Part shown: positions 8,059 to 16,301 of the stretch, one piece after another | How positions within the stretch are numbered: position 1 is the first letter of the stretch | Layout of the letters: the number at the start of each line of letters is the position of its first letter | Source: an uncultured Flavobacteriaceae bacterium | Lineage (GTDB): Bacteria; Bacteroidota; Bacteroidia; Flavobacteriales; Flavobacteriaceae | DNA length: 34,507 nucleotides | Reading direction: 5' to 3' | Assembly (NCBI GenBank): GCA_905182835.1 | Contig: CAJJDI010000047.1 | Span: forward strand, 1 to 34,507 | The notes under the pieces: model-generated | Database searches by the model: none | What the model saw: the letters and a program-made list of their open reading frames with translations, nothing else | Told to the model about the DNA's origin: nothing | Program-made: the position numbers and the translations under genes

Positions 8059-9417
8059 ATGAGTAAAATAAAAACAACATTTATCTGTAACGACTGCGGA
8101 GCCAACTTTGCCAAGTGGCAAGGTCAATGTACGTCTTGTAAAAACTGGAATTCAATCTCTGAAGAAGTAATTTTAAAACCAAAAAACAATTCGTGGGAAA
8201 AAAATAGTGTTGTTAACATAAAAGATTCAACCCCGCAGAAAATATCTAATATAATTTACAAAGAAGAAGATAGGCTAGTTACTTTAGATACTGAATTTAA
8301 CAGAGTATTAGGTGGGGGAATAGTCCCTGGCTCTTTAATTTTATTAGGTGGTGAGCCTGGAATTGGGAAGAGTACATTACTGCTACAGGTTGCGATAAAA
8401 TTACCTTATAAAACTTTGTATATTTCAGGTGAAGAAAGTCAAAGTCAAATTAAAATGAGGGCGAACAGAATGAATCATGAAAGTGAGGATTGTTACATCT
8501 TGACAGAAATTAGTTTAGAAAACATATTTAAACAAATTGAAAAAATAAAACCTCAAATACTAATTGTAGACTCTATTCAAACTCTAAAAACTGATTTAAT
8601 AGACTCCGCCCCAGGTAGTGTGTCACAAATAAAAACCTGCACATCAGAGTTAATTAATTTTGCTAAAAAAACATCCACCCCAGTCATTATTATTGGACAT
8701 ATTACAAAAGACGGAAATATAGCAGGTCCTAAAATTTTAGAGCACATGGTAGATACTGTTTTACAGTTTGAAGGCGACAGAAATCATGTCTACAGAATTC
8801 TTAGAGTAAATAAAAACAGGTTTGGTTCTACAAATGAGATTGGAGTTTACGAAATGAACGTTAAAGGGTTAAAGGAAATAACTAATCCGTCAGAAATTTT
8901 AATTTCAAAAAAAAATCAAGAATTAAGTGGGAATGCTATTTCAGCAACCATTGAAGGGATGAGGCCTTTTATGATTGAAGTCCAGGCCTTAGTTAGTACA
9001 GCGGTTTATGGAACACCTCAAAGAAGTTCTACTGGATATAACTCGAAAAGATTAAATATGCTTTTAGCTGTACTAGAGAAAAGAGTTGGGTTTAGACTAG
9101 CATCAAAAGATGTTTTTTTAAATATCACTGGTGGAATTTCTGTGGATGACACTGCTTTAGATCTTGCGGTTGTTGCAGCAATTATATCCTCAAACGAAGA
9201 TTTAATATTAAATGAAAAATATTGTTTTGCTGCTGAGGTTGGTCTTTCGGGTGAAATTAGACCTGTTCAAAGACTGGAACAAAGGATTACTGAAGCCGAA
9301 AAACTTGGGTTTTCTGCAATATTTATTTCAAAATTTAGTAAGCTAAACATATCCCCTAAATCTATTAAAATTATATATTTATCAAAAATTGAAGATCTAA
9401 TTAATAATTTAAATTAA
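8059..9417 (+). CDS. radA: DNA repair protein RadA
   Basis: RadA is a RecA-like ATPase that promotes branch migration of recombination intermediates during DNA repair. The 452-residue protein is full length. It has an N-terminal C4 zinc finger (Cys10, Cys13, Cys24, Cys27). The Walker A motif GGEPGIGKST spans about 97-106 and Walker B is ILIVDSIQT. The RadA-specific KNRFGS motif lies near residue 252. The C-terminal Lon-protease-like domain has GGISVDDTALDLAVVAAI and LSGEIRPV. It overlaps no neighbour and starts 2 bp after the esterase-like gene, so it is probably read from the panC-side transcript. Confidence 0.97.
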   Translation: MSKIKTTFICNDCGANFAKWQGQCTSCKNWNSISEEVILKPKNNSWEKNSVVNIKDSTPQKISNIIYKEEDRLVTLDTEFNRVLGGGIVPGSLILLGGEPGIGKSTLLLQVAIKLPYKTLYISGEESQSQIKMRANRMNHESEDCYILTEISLENIFKQIEKIKPQILIVDSIQTLKTDLIDSAPGSVSQIKTCTSELINFAKKTSTPVIIIGHITKDGNIAGPKILEHMVDTVLQFEGDRNHVYRILRVNKNRFGSTNEIGVYEMNVKGLKEITNPSEILISKKNQELSGNAISATIEGMRPFMIEVQALVSTAVYGTPQRSSTGYNSKRLNMLLAVLEKRVGFRLASKDVFLNITGGISVDDTALDLAVVAAIISSNEDLILNEKYCFAAEVGLSGEIRPVQRLEQRITEAEKLGFSAIFISKFSKLNISPKSIKIIYLSKIEDLINNLN

Positions 9418-9487
9418 TTAATTTCGGCAAACACTTCTAACAAGAACTTAACTAAATTTAGTATTTTCGCAATCTAGTCTAAAAAAA

Positions 9488-12400
9488 ATGATATTTCCTG
9501 ATTATAATAATTTGAATCTGTCTAAAATAGGTGAAGAAATTTTATCTTATTGGGAGACAAATAATATTTTTGAAAAGTCAGTAAAATCTAGAGAAGGTTC
9601 AAAGCCATTTATTTTTTTTGAAGGCCCTCCGTCTGCAAATGGACTACCAGGGATACATCATGTTTTAGCGAGAACTATTAAAGATATCTTTCCTAGGTAT
9701 AAAACAATGAAAGGATTTCAGGTAAACAGAAAAGCTGGATGGGATACTCATGGGTTACCTATAGAACTTGGAGTTGAAAAAAAACTAGGAATTACCAAAG
9801 AAGATATTGGTACTAAAATATCTGTTGAAGAGTATAATTCTGAGTGCAAGAAAGAGGTAATGAAGTACACTCATATTTGGAATGACTTAACCTCTAAAAT
9901 GGGTTATTGGGTGAACATGCAAGACCCGTATATTACCTATGAATCTAAATACATGGAAAGTGTTTGGTGGTTGTTAAAACAAATTTACAATAAAAACTTA
10001 CTGTACAAAGGATATACAATTCAGCCATATTCACCCAAAGCTGGAACAGGATTAAGTTCTCATGAATTAAATCAACCAGGTACTTACCAAGACGTAACAG
10101 ATACAACTATCACAGCACAATTTAAAGCTATTGATAGTTCTTTACCAGATTTTTTAAAGACTAATGCCCCTGTTTATTTTTTAGCTTGGACTACTACTCC
10201 TTGGACTCTTCCCAGTAATACTGCATTAACTGTAGGTTTGAAAATTGATTATGTTTTAGTGCAATCTTTTAATCAATACACTTTTGAACCCATAAATGTT
10301 ATACTAGCGAAAGACTTAGTATCAAAACAATTTAGTGGTAAATATGCTGAAGTAATTACAAGAGATGAAATAGAATTATATAAAGAGGGAGATAAAAAAA
10401 TACCTTACTTAGTCCACAACTCCTTTAAAGGCAAAGAGCTTATAAATATAAAGTACGAACAATTATTACAGTACGCATTGCCTTATGATAATCCTGAAAA
10501 TGCATTTAGAGTTATTGCCGGAGATTTTGTAACAACAGTTGATGGCACAGGTATTGTACACACAGCTCCAACTTTTGGAGCAGATGATGCAATTGTTGCA
10601 AAACAAGCTGTTCCTGAAATTCCACCACTCTTAGTGAAGGATAAGAATGATAACTTGGTTCCGTTAGTAGATTTACAAGGAAAGTTTAGACCTGAAATGA
10701 AAGAATTTGCTGGAAAATTTGTAAAAAATGAATACTACAAAGAAGAGAATATTCCAGATAGATCTATCGATGTTGAGTTAGCGATTAAATTAAAAATTGA
10801 AAATAAAGCATTTAAAGTAGAAAAATACAAGCACAGTTATCCTAATTGTTGGAGAACTGATAAACCAATTTTATATTACCCATTAGACTCTTGGTTCATT
10901 AAGGTTTCAGAATTCAAAGAATCGATGTATGATTTGAATAAAAACATAAACTGGAAGCCAAAATCTACAGGTGAAGGTAGGTTCGGAAATTGGTTAGAAA
11001 ATGCTAATGATTGGAACTTATCTAGATCAAGATTTTGGGGAATTCCTTTACCAATTTGGAGAACAGACGATGGGAAGGAAGAGATTTGTATTGGCTCAAT
11101 TGAAGAATTAAAAACTGAAATAAAAAAATCTATTGCAGCTGGATTTATGCAAGAAGATATTTATAATGAATTTATTGTTAATGACTTTTCTAAAGTCAAT
11201 TATGATAAGGTTGATTTACATAAAAATATTGTTGATGAGATTGTATTGTGTTCTAATAATGGAAAGAAAATGAACAGAGAATCTGATTTAATAGATGTTT
11301 GGTTTGATTCAGGAAGTATGCCATATGCACAATGGCACTACCCTTTTGAAAACAAAGCTTTAATTGATGAAAACAAAGCTTTCCCTGCAGATTTTATTGC
11401 TGAAGGTGTTGATCAAACAAGAGGCTGGTTTTATACTCTTCACGCGATAAGCACTTCAGTTTTCAACTCAGTTGCTTATAAAAATGTTGTGTCTAATGGA
11501 TTGGTTTTAGATAAAAAAGGACAAAAAATGTCTAAGAGATTAGGAAATGCAGTAGATCCCTTCTCAACTATAGCTGATTTTGGCCCAGACGCAACTAGGT
11601 GGTATATGATTTCAAATTCTAACCCATGGGATAATCTAAAATTTGACCTAAACGGGATTGAGGAAGTTAAAAGAAAGTTTTTTGGGACATTATATAACAC
11701 GTATTCCTTTTTCACATTATATGCCAATATAGATAAGTTTAATTATTCTGAAAGTGAAATAGAAATCAGCGAAAGGCCTGAGATTGATCGTTGGATTTTA
11801 TCAGAATTAAATACTTTAATAAAAAATGTTGATAGATTTTACTCTGACTATGAGCCAACAAAAGTGGCCAGGAGTATATCTGATTTTACTGTTGAAATTT
11901 TGAGTAATTGGTATGTAAGACTATGTAGAAGACGTTTTTGGAAAGGCGAGTATGAATTAGATAAAATATCTGCTTATCAAACCCTTTACACATGTTTAAT
12001 TACTATTTCAAAATTAGCAGCACCTATAGCTCCATTTTTTATGGATAAGCTATTTCTTGATTTAACCGTAAATGTGTCAAAAATCAATGAGGAAAGTGTT
12101 CATTTAACTACTTTTCCAACTTCTAATCATTCATTAATTGATGATAATTTAGAGAGAAAAATGAAATATGCTCAAAAAATATCATCTCTAACTTTATCTT
12201 TAAGAGCAAAAGAAAAAATAAAGGTTAGACAGCCATTAAACAAAATAATGATCCCTGTTTCTAATGTTGATCAAAAAAATGCAATTGAAGCAGTTTCAGA
12301 ACTCATTAAAAATGAAGTAAACGTAAAAGAAATTCAACTCCTGGAAGGAGAGTCTGATATTTTAGTTAAAAAAATTAAACCCAACTTCAAGTCTCTTGGA

Positions 12401-12886
12401 CCTAAGTATGGTAGGTTAATGAAAGATATTTCCACTGTTGTTCGTAAATTAAATTCTGATGATATTAAAGAAATTGAACAAACAGGTAATATAGAACTTG
12501 TTGTTAATGAAAAAAGTATTATTTTCGAGATCGGTGATTTTGAAATAATTTCTCAAGATATTGAAGGATGGCTAGTTGCCCACGAAGGATCATTGACGGT
12601 TGCATTAGATATTGTTATCGATAATGATTTAAAAGATGAAGGGATTTCTAGAGAATTTGTTAGTAAAATTCAAAATATGAGAAAAAGCTCAGGATTTGAA
12701 GTTACTGATAGAATAAATATTTTAATCCAAAAAGATAAAAATATTATGAGTGCTATAGAAAAAAATATAGATTATATTAAATCTGAAACTTTGGCAGATG
12801 ACCTTAATATAGTTGAGCAATTAGTTGAGGGAGAAGAAATTCTTTTTGATAACATAGAAACTAAAATAAGTATTAATAAAATTTAA
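9488..12886 (+). CDS. ileS: Isoleucyl-tRNA synthetase, long (IleRS2-like) form with GxHH signature
   Basis: The enzyme charges tRNA-Ile with isoleucine and edits mischarged valine. At 1132 residues it is the long, eukaryote-like form. The N-terminal signature region reads GPPSANGLP followed by Gly55-Ile56-His57-His58, where class I enzymes normally have His-x-Gly-His. KMSKR is intact at 680-684. The editing domain has LAWTTTPWTLPSNTAL, and GTGIVHTAPTFGADD. GVDQTRGWFYTLHA precedes KMSKR. The C-terminal anticodon-binding region is complete. The altered signature is encoded unambiguously at 9650-9661. As I recall, the first-and-third-position swap GxHH has been associated with mupirocin hyper-resistance in some IleRS2 enzymes. 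The dksA-like gene follows after 4 bp. The 70-bp leader carries TATTTTCG, one mismatch from the -7 consensus. Confidence 0.97.
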   Translation: MIFPDYNNLNLSKIGEEILSYWETNNIFEKSVKSREGSKPFIFFEGPPSANGLPGIHHVLARTIKDIFPRYKTMKGFQVNRKAGWDTHGLPIELGVEKKLGITKEDIGTKISVEEYNSECKKEVMKYTHIWNDLTSKMGYWVNMQDPYITYESKYMESVWWLLKQIYNKNLLYKGYTIQPYSPKAGTGLSSHELNQPGTYQDVTDTTITAQFKAIDSSLPDFLKTNAPVYFLAWTTTPWTLPSNTALTVGLKIDYVLVQSFNQYTFEPINVILAKDLVSKQFSGKYAEVITRDEIELYKEGDKKIPYLVHNSFKGKELINIKYEQLLQYALPYDNPENAFRVIAGDFVTTVDGTGIVHTAPTFGADDAIVAKQAVPEIPPLLVKDKNDNLVPLVDLQGKFRPEMKEFAGKFVKNEYYKEENIPDRSIDVELAIKLKIENKAFKVEKYKHSYPNCWRTDKPILYYPLDSWFIKVSEFKESMYDLNKNINWKPKSTGEGRFGNWLENANDWNLSRSRFWGIPLPIWRTDDGKEEICIGSIEELKTEIKKSIAAGFMQEDIYNEFIVNDFSKVNYDKVDLHKNIVDEIVLCSNNGKKMNRESDLIDVWFDSGSMPYAQWHYPFENKALIDENKAFPADFIAEGVDQTRGWFYTLHAISTSVFNSVAYKNVVSNGLVLDKKGQKMSKRLGNAVDPFSTIADFGPDATRWYMISNSNPWDNLKFDLNGIEEVKRKFFGTLYNTYSFFTLYANIDKFNYSESEIEISERPEIDRWILSELNTLIKNVDRFYSDYEPTKVARSISDFTVEILSNWYVRLCRRRFWKGEYELDKISAYQTLYTCLITISKLAAPIAPFFMDKLFLDLTVNVSKINEESVHLTTFPTSNHSLIDDNLERKMKYAQKISSLTLSLRAKEKIKVRQPLNKIMIPVSNVDQKNAIEAVSELIKNEVNVKEIQLLEGESDILVKKIKPNFKSLGPKYGRLMKDISTVVRKLNSDDIKEIEQTGNIELVVNEKSIIFEIGDFEIISQDIEGWLVAHEGSLTVALDIVIDNDLKDEGISREFVSKIQNMRKSSGFEVTDRINILIQKDKNIMSAIEKNIDYIKSETLADDLNIVEQLVEGEEILFDNIETKISINKI

Positions 12887-12890
12887 AAAG

Positions 12891-13274
12891 ATGTCTACAG
12901 AAAATACATATAAATACTCTGACAAAGAATTGACAGAATTTAAAAAATTAATTATAGAAAAAATTAATAAAGCAGATCATGATTTACAATTAATAAAAAG
13001 TGCATATTTGAATGATCATAATAATGGCACTGAAGATACTTCCCCTACATTTAAAGCTTTCGATGAAGGTAGTAACGTAATGAGTAAGGAATCAAACTCA
13101 GCATTAGCAATACGTCAAGAAAAATTTATTAGAGATTTAAAAACTGCACTTATTAGAATTGAAAATAAGACATATGGAATATGCAGGGTTACGGGAAAAT
13201 TAATAAATAAAAAAAGATTAGAGTTAGTTCCACACGCTACTTTAAGTATTGAAGCTAAAAACATGCAGAAATAA
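12891..13274 (+). CDS. TraR/DksA family transcriptional regulator-like protein
   Basis: The 127-residue protein has the DksA layout. It starts with a coiled-coil-prone helical segment (about 10-45), followed by an acidic linker with DTSPTFKAFDEG. The C-terminal finger reads YGICRVTGKLINKKRLELVPHA. Only one cysteine, Cys98, remains of the usual four. VTGK occupies the place of the second CxxC partner, and the distal pair is absent, so classical zinc binding is not supported. This reduced finger is, as I recall, typical of the Bacteroidota protein. DksA relatives bind the RNA polymerase secondary channel and modulate stringent-response transcription, but that role is inferred here. It is 4 bp after ileS and cotranscribed with it. 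Confidence 0.88.
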   Translation: MSTENTYKYSDKELTEFKKLIIEKINKADHDLQLIKSAYLNDHNNGTEDTSPTFKAFDEGSNVMSKESNSALAIRQEKFIRDLKTALIRIENKTYGICRVTGKLINKKRLELVPHATLSIEAKNMQK

Positions 13275-13310
13275 TTTACTTGCATATCTTCTGCTTTAAA
13301 ACTTATTATT

Positions 13311-13535
13311 ATGTGGTCTAAATTTTTAAAGCTCCTAAAATAGTATTATTTAAAACACCACTATTCAAAACATTTAATTTTTTTGTTTGCTGTAATTTTA
13401 TGGAATTACCCTGCAAAAACTAAAATAGAAGGTATGTTTTGGGAAGGAACTTATGAAGGCACAAACATCGTTTACTTAGTTATTTCTGCTGCTATATTTG
13501 CCTTCCTTTGGAAAACAAAATACTTTACAAAATAA
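13311..13535 (+). pseudogene. Small membrane-protein ORF interrupted by an in-frame TAG
   Basis: From ATG 13311 the frame reads MWSKFLKLLK, then TAG at 13341-13343. It continues in the same frame to TAA 13533-13535. The continuation starts YYLKHHYSKHLIFLFAVILW, then NYPAKTKIEGMFWEG and NIVYLVISAAIFAFLWKTK. Without the TAG it would be a 74-residue protein with two short membrane spans and basic ends. The amino-acid composition on both sides of the TAG fits one protein, so a point mutation such as AAG to TAG (or a base-call error) is the simplest reading. Alternatives are a downstream start at TTG 13383 or ATG 13434, or stop-codon readthrough. I do not recognise the family. It fills the 419-bp gap between the dksA-like gene and uvrC; 13536-13693 holds no gene I can see. 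Confidence 0.5.
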
Positions 13536-13681
13536 AACATAAACCAAACTAAAGGCAAAACCTCTTCTTTTAATTCAGCTATTTCGTATTAGAGATTAAA
13601 CATGTAAATTTTTGATATTTCTCCCATTAGATTAAATACTAGGTTTCTCTTTTTCAATTTTCACAATGTTGTTAAATAATA

Positions 13682-13689
13682 TACCTTTG
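13682..13689 (+). promoter_or_regulatory. Putative -7 element just upstream of uvrC
   Basis: TACCTTTG is an exact match to TAnnTTTG, ending only 4 bp before the uvrC ATG at 13694. If used, transcription would begin at or just after the start codon, giving a leaderless message. A TTG at 13669-13671 is too close to serve as a normal -33 element, so support is moderate to weak. Confidence 0.3.
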
Positions 13690-13693
13690 AAAG

Positions 13694-15493
13694 ATGACAA
13701 CTATTGATATAAGTAATATTATAAAACACTTACCTAATAATCCTGGGGTATATCAATTTTTGAACTCAGAAGATGTAATTATATATGTAGGTAAAGCCAA
13801 AAGTTTAAAAAAGAGAGTTAGCTCCTATTTTAAACAAAAACATAAAGACGGCAAAACTAATTCTCTTGTAAAAAATATACATAATATCAAGCATATTGTC
13901 GTTAAAACAGAGTCTGACGCTTTACTTCTTGAAAATAGTTTAATAAAAAAATTTCAACCTAAATACAATATTCTACTAAAAGATGATAAAACATATCCAT
14001 GGATTTGTATAAAAAAAGAAAGATTTCCAAGAGTTTTTTACACTAGAAAAATGATAAAAGACGGATCTGATTATTATGGTCCCTATACTAGTTTGAGAGT
14101 TGTAAAAACAATTTTAAATATTATTTCTAGCCTTTACAAATTAAGAACATGTTCTTATGATTTGAATGAACAAAAAATTATAGATAAAAAGTATAAAATT
14201 TGTTTGGAATACCACATAGGAAATTGTCTAGGTCCTTGTGAAAATCTATTAAATGAGGAAACATATAATCAATATATAGTAGAGATTAAAGAGATTCTTA
14301 AGGGAAATTTTAAGAATTCACTTCATTCATTTAAAAAAGAAATGAAAGATTTATCTATTAATTTAAAGTTTGAGCAAGCCAATTTAATTAAGGAGAAAAT
14401 AAATGCGTTAGAAAATTATCAATATAAATCAACTGTAGTTAGCCCTAAAATCTCAGATGTTGATGTATTTTCTTATACTGAAGATGAAAAATTCGTTTAT
14501 GTTAATTTCTTACAAATATCTTTAGGGTCGATTGTAAGGTCTTTTAATATTGAAATCAAATCAAAAATTGATGAAGGCATTAAGAAAATTATAGAGTTAG
14601 CTGCAATTGAAATAAGACTAAAATTTAATTCTCTCTCACCTATAATATATTGTAGTATAGCTGTAGATCTAGGAGAAAATGTTAAAATTGAAGTCCCTAA
14701 GATAGGAGATAAAAAGAAAATTTTAGATTTGTCTTATAAAAATGCTATTCAATTTAAGTTTGACAGATTGAAACAAATTAAAATTGTTGATCCTGAAAGA
14801 CATCAAAATAGAATTTTATCACAATTAAAAGCAGACCTTAGCTTAGATGAAAGTCCTGTGCATATTGAATGCTTTGATAACTCAAACATTCAAGGCACAA
14901 ACCCAGCTTCAGCTTGCGTCGTATTTAGAGATGGTAAAGCTAGCAAAAGAGATTACAGACATTTTAACATAAAAACAGTTGTAGGCCCTGATGATTATGC
15001 TTCTATGGAAGAGGTTGTTTTTAGAAGATACAGTAGGTTATTAACGGAAGGTATTAGTTTGCCTCAACTTATAATAATTGACGGAGGTAAGGGACAGTTA
15101 TCGGCTGCTTTAAAAAGTCTTATTAAATTAAAACTGGACAATCAAATTTCAATTATTGGGATTGCAAAAAGATTAGAAGAAATCTATTTTCCAAATGACT
15201 CTACACCTTTGTTTTTAGATAAAAAATCTGAAAGCTTGATTTTAATACAAAAACTCAGAAATGAAGCGCATAGATTTAGCTTAAGACACCATAGAAATAA
15301 GAGAAGTGAAAATACTTTTACAAATGAACTAAACAACATTAAAGGAATAGGGGATTCAACTATGATTACATTATTAAAAAAATTTAAATCAAACGATAAG
15401 ATCTCTAAATTAAGTATTCAGGAATTGAAAGAATCGATCGGGGATTTTAAAGCAAAGCTAGTTTTTGACTACTATAATGATCTAAATGTTTAG
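13694..15493 (+). CDS. uvrC: Excinuclease ABC subunit C
   Basis: UvrC makes both incisions around a DNA lesion in nucleotide excision repair, acting with UvrA and UvrB. The 599-residue protein has all parts in order. The N-terminal GIY-YIG nuclease domain contains GVY at 18-20, YVGKAKSLKKR at 31-41 and Arg41. A cysteine-bearing segment follows with CLEYHIGNCLGPC. The UVR helical motif lies near 220-240 (FEQANLIKEKINALE). The RNase H-like endonuclease half has IECFDNSNIQGT near residue 393 and LIIIDGGKGQLSAA. A C-terminal helix-hairpin-helix segment contains LNNIKGIGDSTMITLLKKF. It leads a unit with DUF3108, tryptophan dioxygenase, M23 and pgi genes, although it shares no pathway with them. 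Confidence 0.97.
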   Translation: MTTIDISNIIKHLPNNPGVYQFLNSEDVIIYVGKAKSLKKRVSSYFKQKHKDGKTNSLVKNIHNIKHIVVKTESDALLLENSLIKKFQPKYNILLKDDKTYPWICIKKERFPRVFYTRKMIKDGSDYYGPYTSLRVVKTILNIISSLYKLRTCSYDLNEQKIIDKKYKICLEYHIGNCLGPCENLLNEETYNQYIVEIKEILKGNFKNSLHSFKKEMKDLSINLKFEQANLIKEKINALENYQYKSTVVSPKISDVDVFSYTEDEKFVYVNFLQISLGSIVRSFNIEIKSKIDEGIKKIIELAAIEIRLKFNSLSPIIYCSIAVDLGENVKIEVPKIGDKKKILDLSYKNAIQFKFDRLKQIKIVDPERHQNRILSQLKADLSLDESPVHIECFDNSNIQGTNPASACVVFRDGKASKRDYRHFNIKTVVGPDDYASMEEVVFRRYSRLLTEGISLPQLIIIDGGKGQLSAALKSLIKLKLDNQISIIGIAKRLEEIYFPNDSTPLFLDKKSESLILIQKLRNEAHRFSLRHHRNKRSENTFTNELNNIKGIGDSTMITLLKKFKSNDKISKLSIQELKESIGDFKAKLVFDYYNDLNV

Positions 15494-15531
15494 TAAGTTC
15501 ATCTATTTTATTATTTTTATAACAATAATCT

Positions 15532-16299
15532 ATGATGAAAAATATAGTTTTTTTAATTTTTTTCTTGTCAAATTTAATCACTGGACAGGATAACTCTGCT
15601 TTTAAAACTGGAGAATGGTTGAGTTTTAAATTATCTTATAGCGGTTGGATCAAGGCAGGTCAAGCAACATTGAAATTAAAACAAGATGAGTCCAAGGAGT
15701 TTTATCATGTTGAAGCTCTCGGAAAAACAACCGGCCCAATAAAATGGTTTTTTAAAGTTGAGGATTACTATCAAAGTTATTTTTCGAAAAAATCTGGATT
15801 GTCACAAAAATTTGTCAGAAAAATCAATGAAGGTGGTCATACGAAAAACCTTACCATTGACTTTAATCAAAGTGCAAATACAGCAACTGTAAATAATTTA
15901 AAAAAAACAACAACAGAAGTATTTACCACTAAAGATAGTATACAAGATATGCTATCGGTTTTTTATCACCTTAGAAATAGCTACAATTTAGATCAAATAA
16001 AAAAAGATGAAGATTTTTCAGTAAATATGTTTTTTGATTCCGAAAATTATGAATTTAAAATGAAGTTGTTAGGCTTAGAAATCATAAACACTAAATTTGG
16101 AAAAATTAAATGTATTAAACTACGTCCATTTGTGCAGTCGGGAAGAGTGTTTAAAGAAAAAGAAAGTTTAACTTTGTGGATAAGCGCGGACAAAAATAAA
16201 ATTCCATTAAGAATTAAAGCAGATTTAGCTGTTGGCTCTATACGAGTAGACCTTGATGCATTTAGTGGTTTAACTCATCCTTTTGAAATTAATTTTTAA
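15532..16299 (+). CDS. DUF3108 domain-containing secreted protein
   Basis: The 255-residue protein begins with a signal peptide (MMKNIVFLIFFLSNLITGQ). It continues with KTGEWLSFKLSYSGWIKAGQ and ALGKTTGPIKWFFKVEDYY, the start of a DUF3108 domain. That domain is beta-rich and ends with DLDAFSGLTHPFEINF. Two adjacent ATGs (15532 and 15535) both give the same secreted product, and I use the first. The family is periplasmic or outer-membrane-associated with no established activity. It follows uvrC by 38 bp and the dioxygenase gene begins 2 bp later, so cotranscription is likely. Confidence 0.85.
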   Translation: MMKNIVFLIFFLSNLITGQDNSAFKTGEWLSFKLSYSGWIKAGQATLKLKQDESKEFYHVEALGKTTGPIKWFFKVEDYYQSYFSKKSGLSQKFVRKINEGGHTKNLTIDFNQSANTATVNNLKKTTTEVFTTKDSIQDMLSVFYHLRNSYNLDQIKKDEDFSVNMFFDSENYEFKMKLLGLEIINTKFGKIKCIKLRPFVQSGRVFKEKESLTLWISADKNKIPLRIKADLAVGSIRVDLDAFSGLTHPFEINF

Positions 16300-16301
16300 A
16301 T

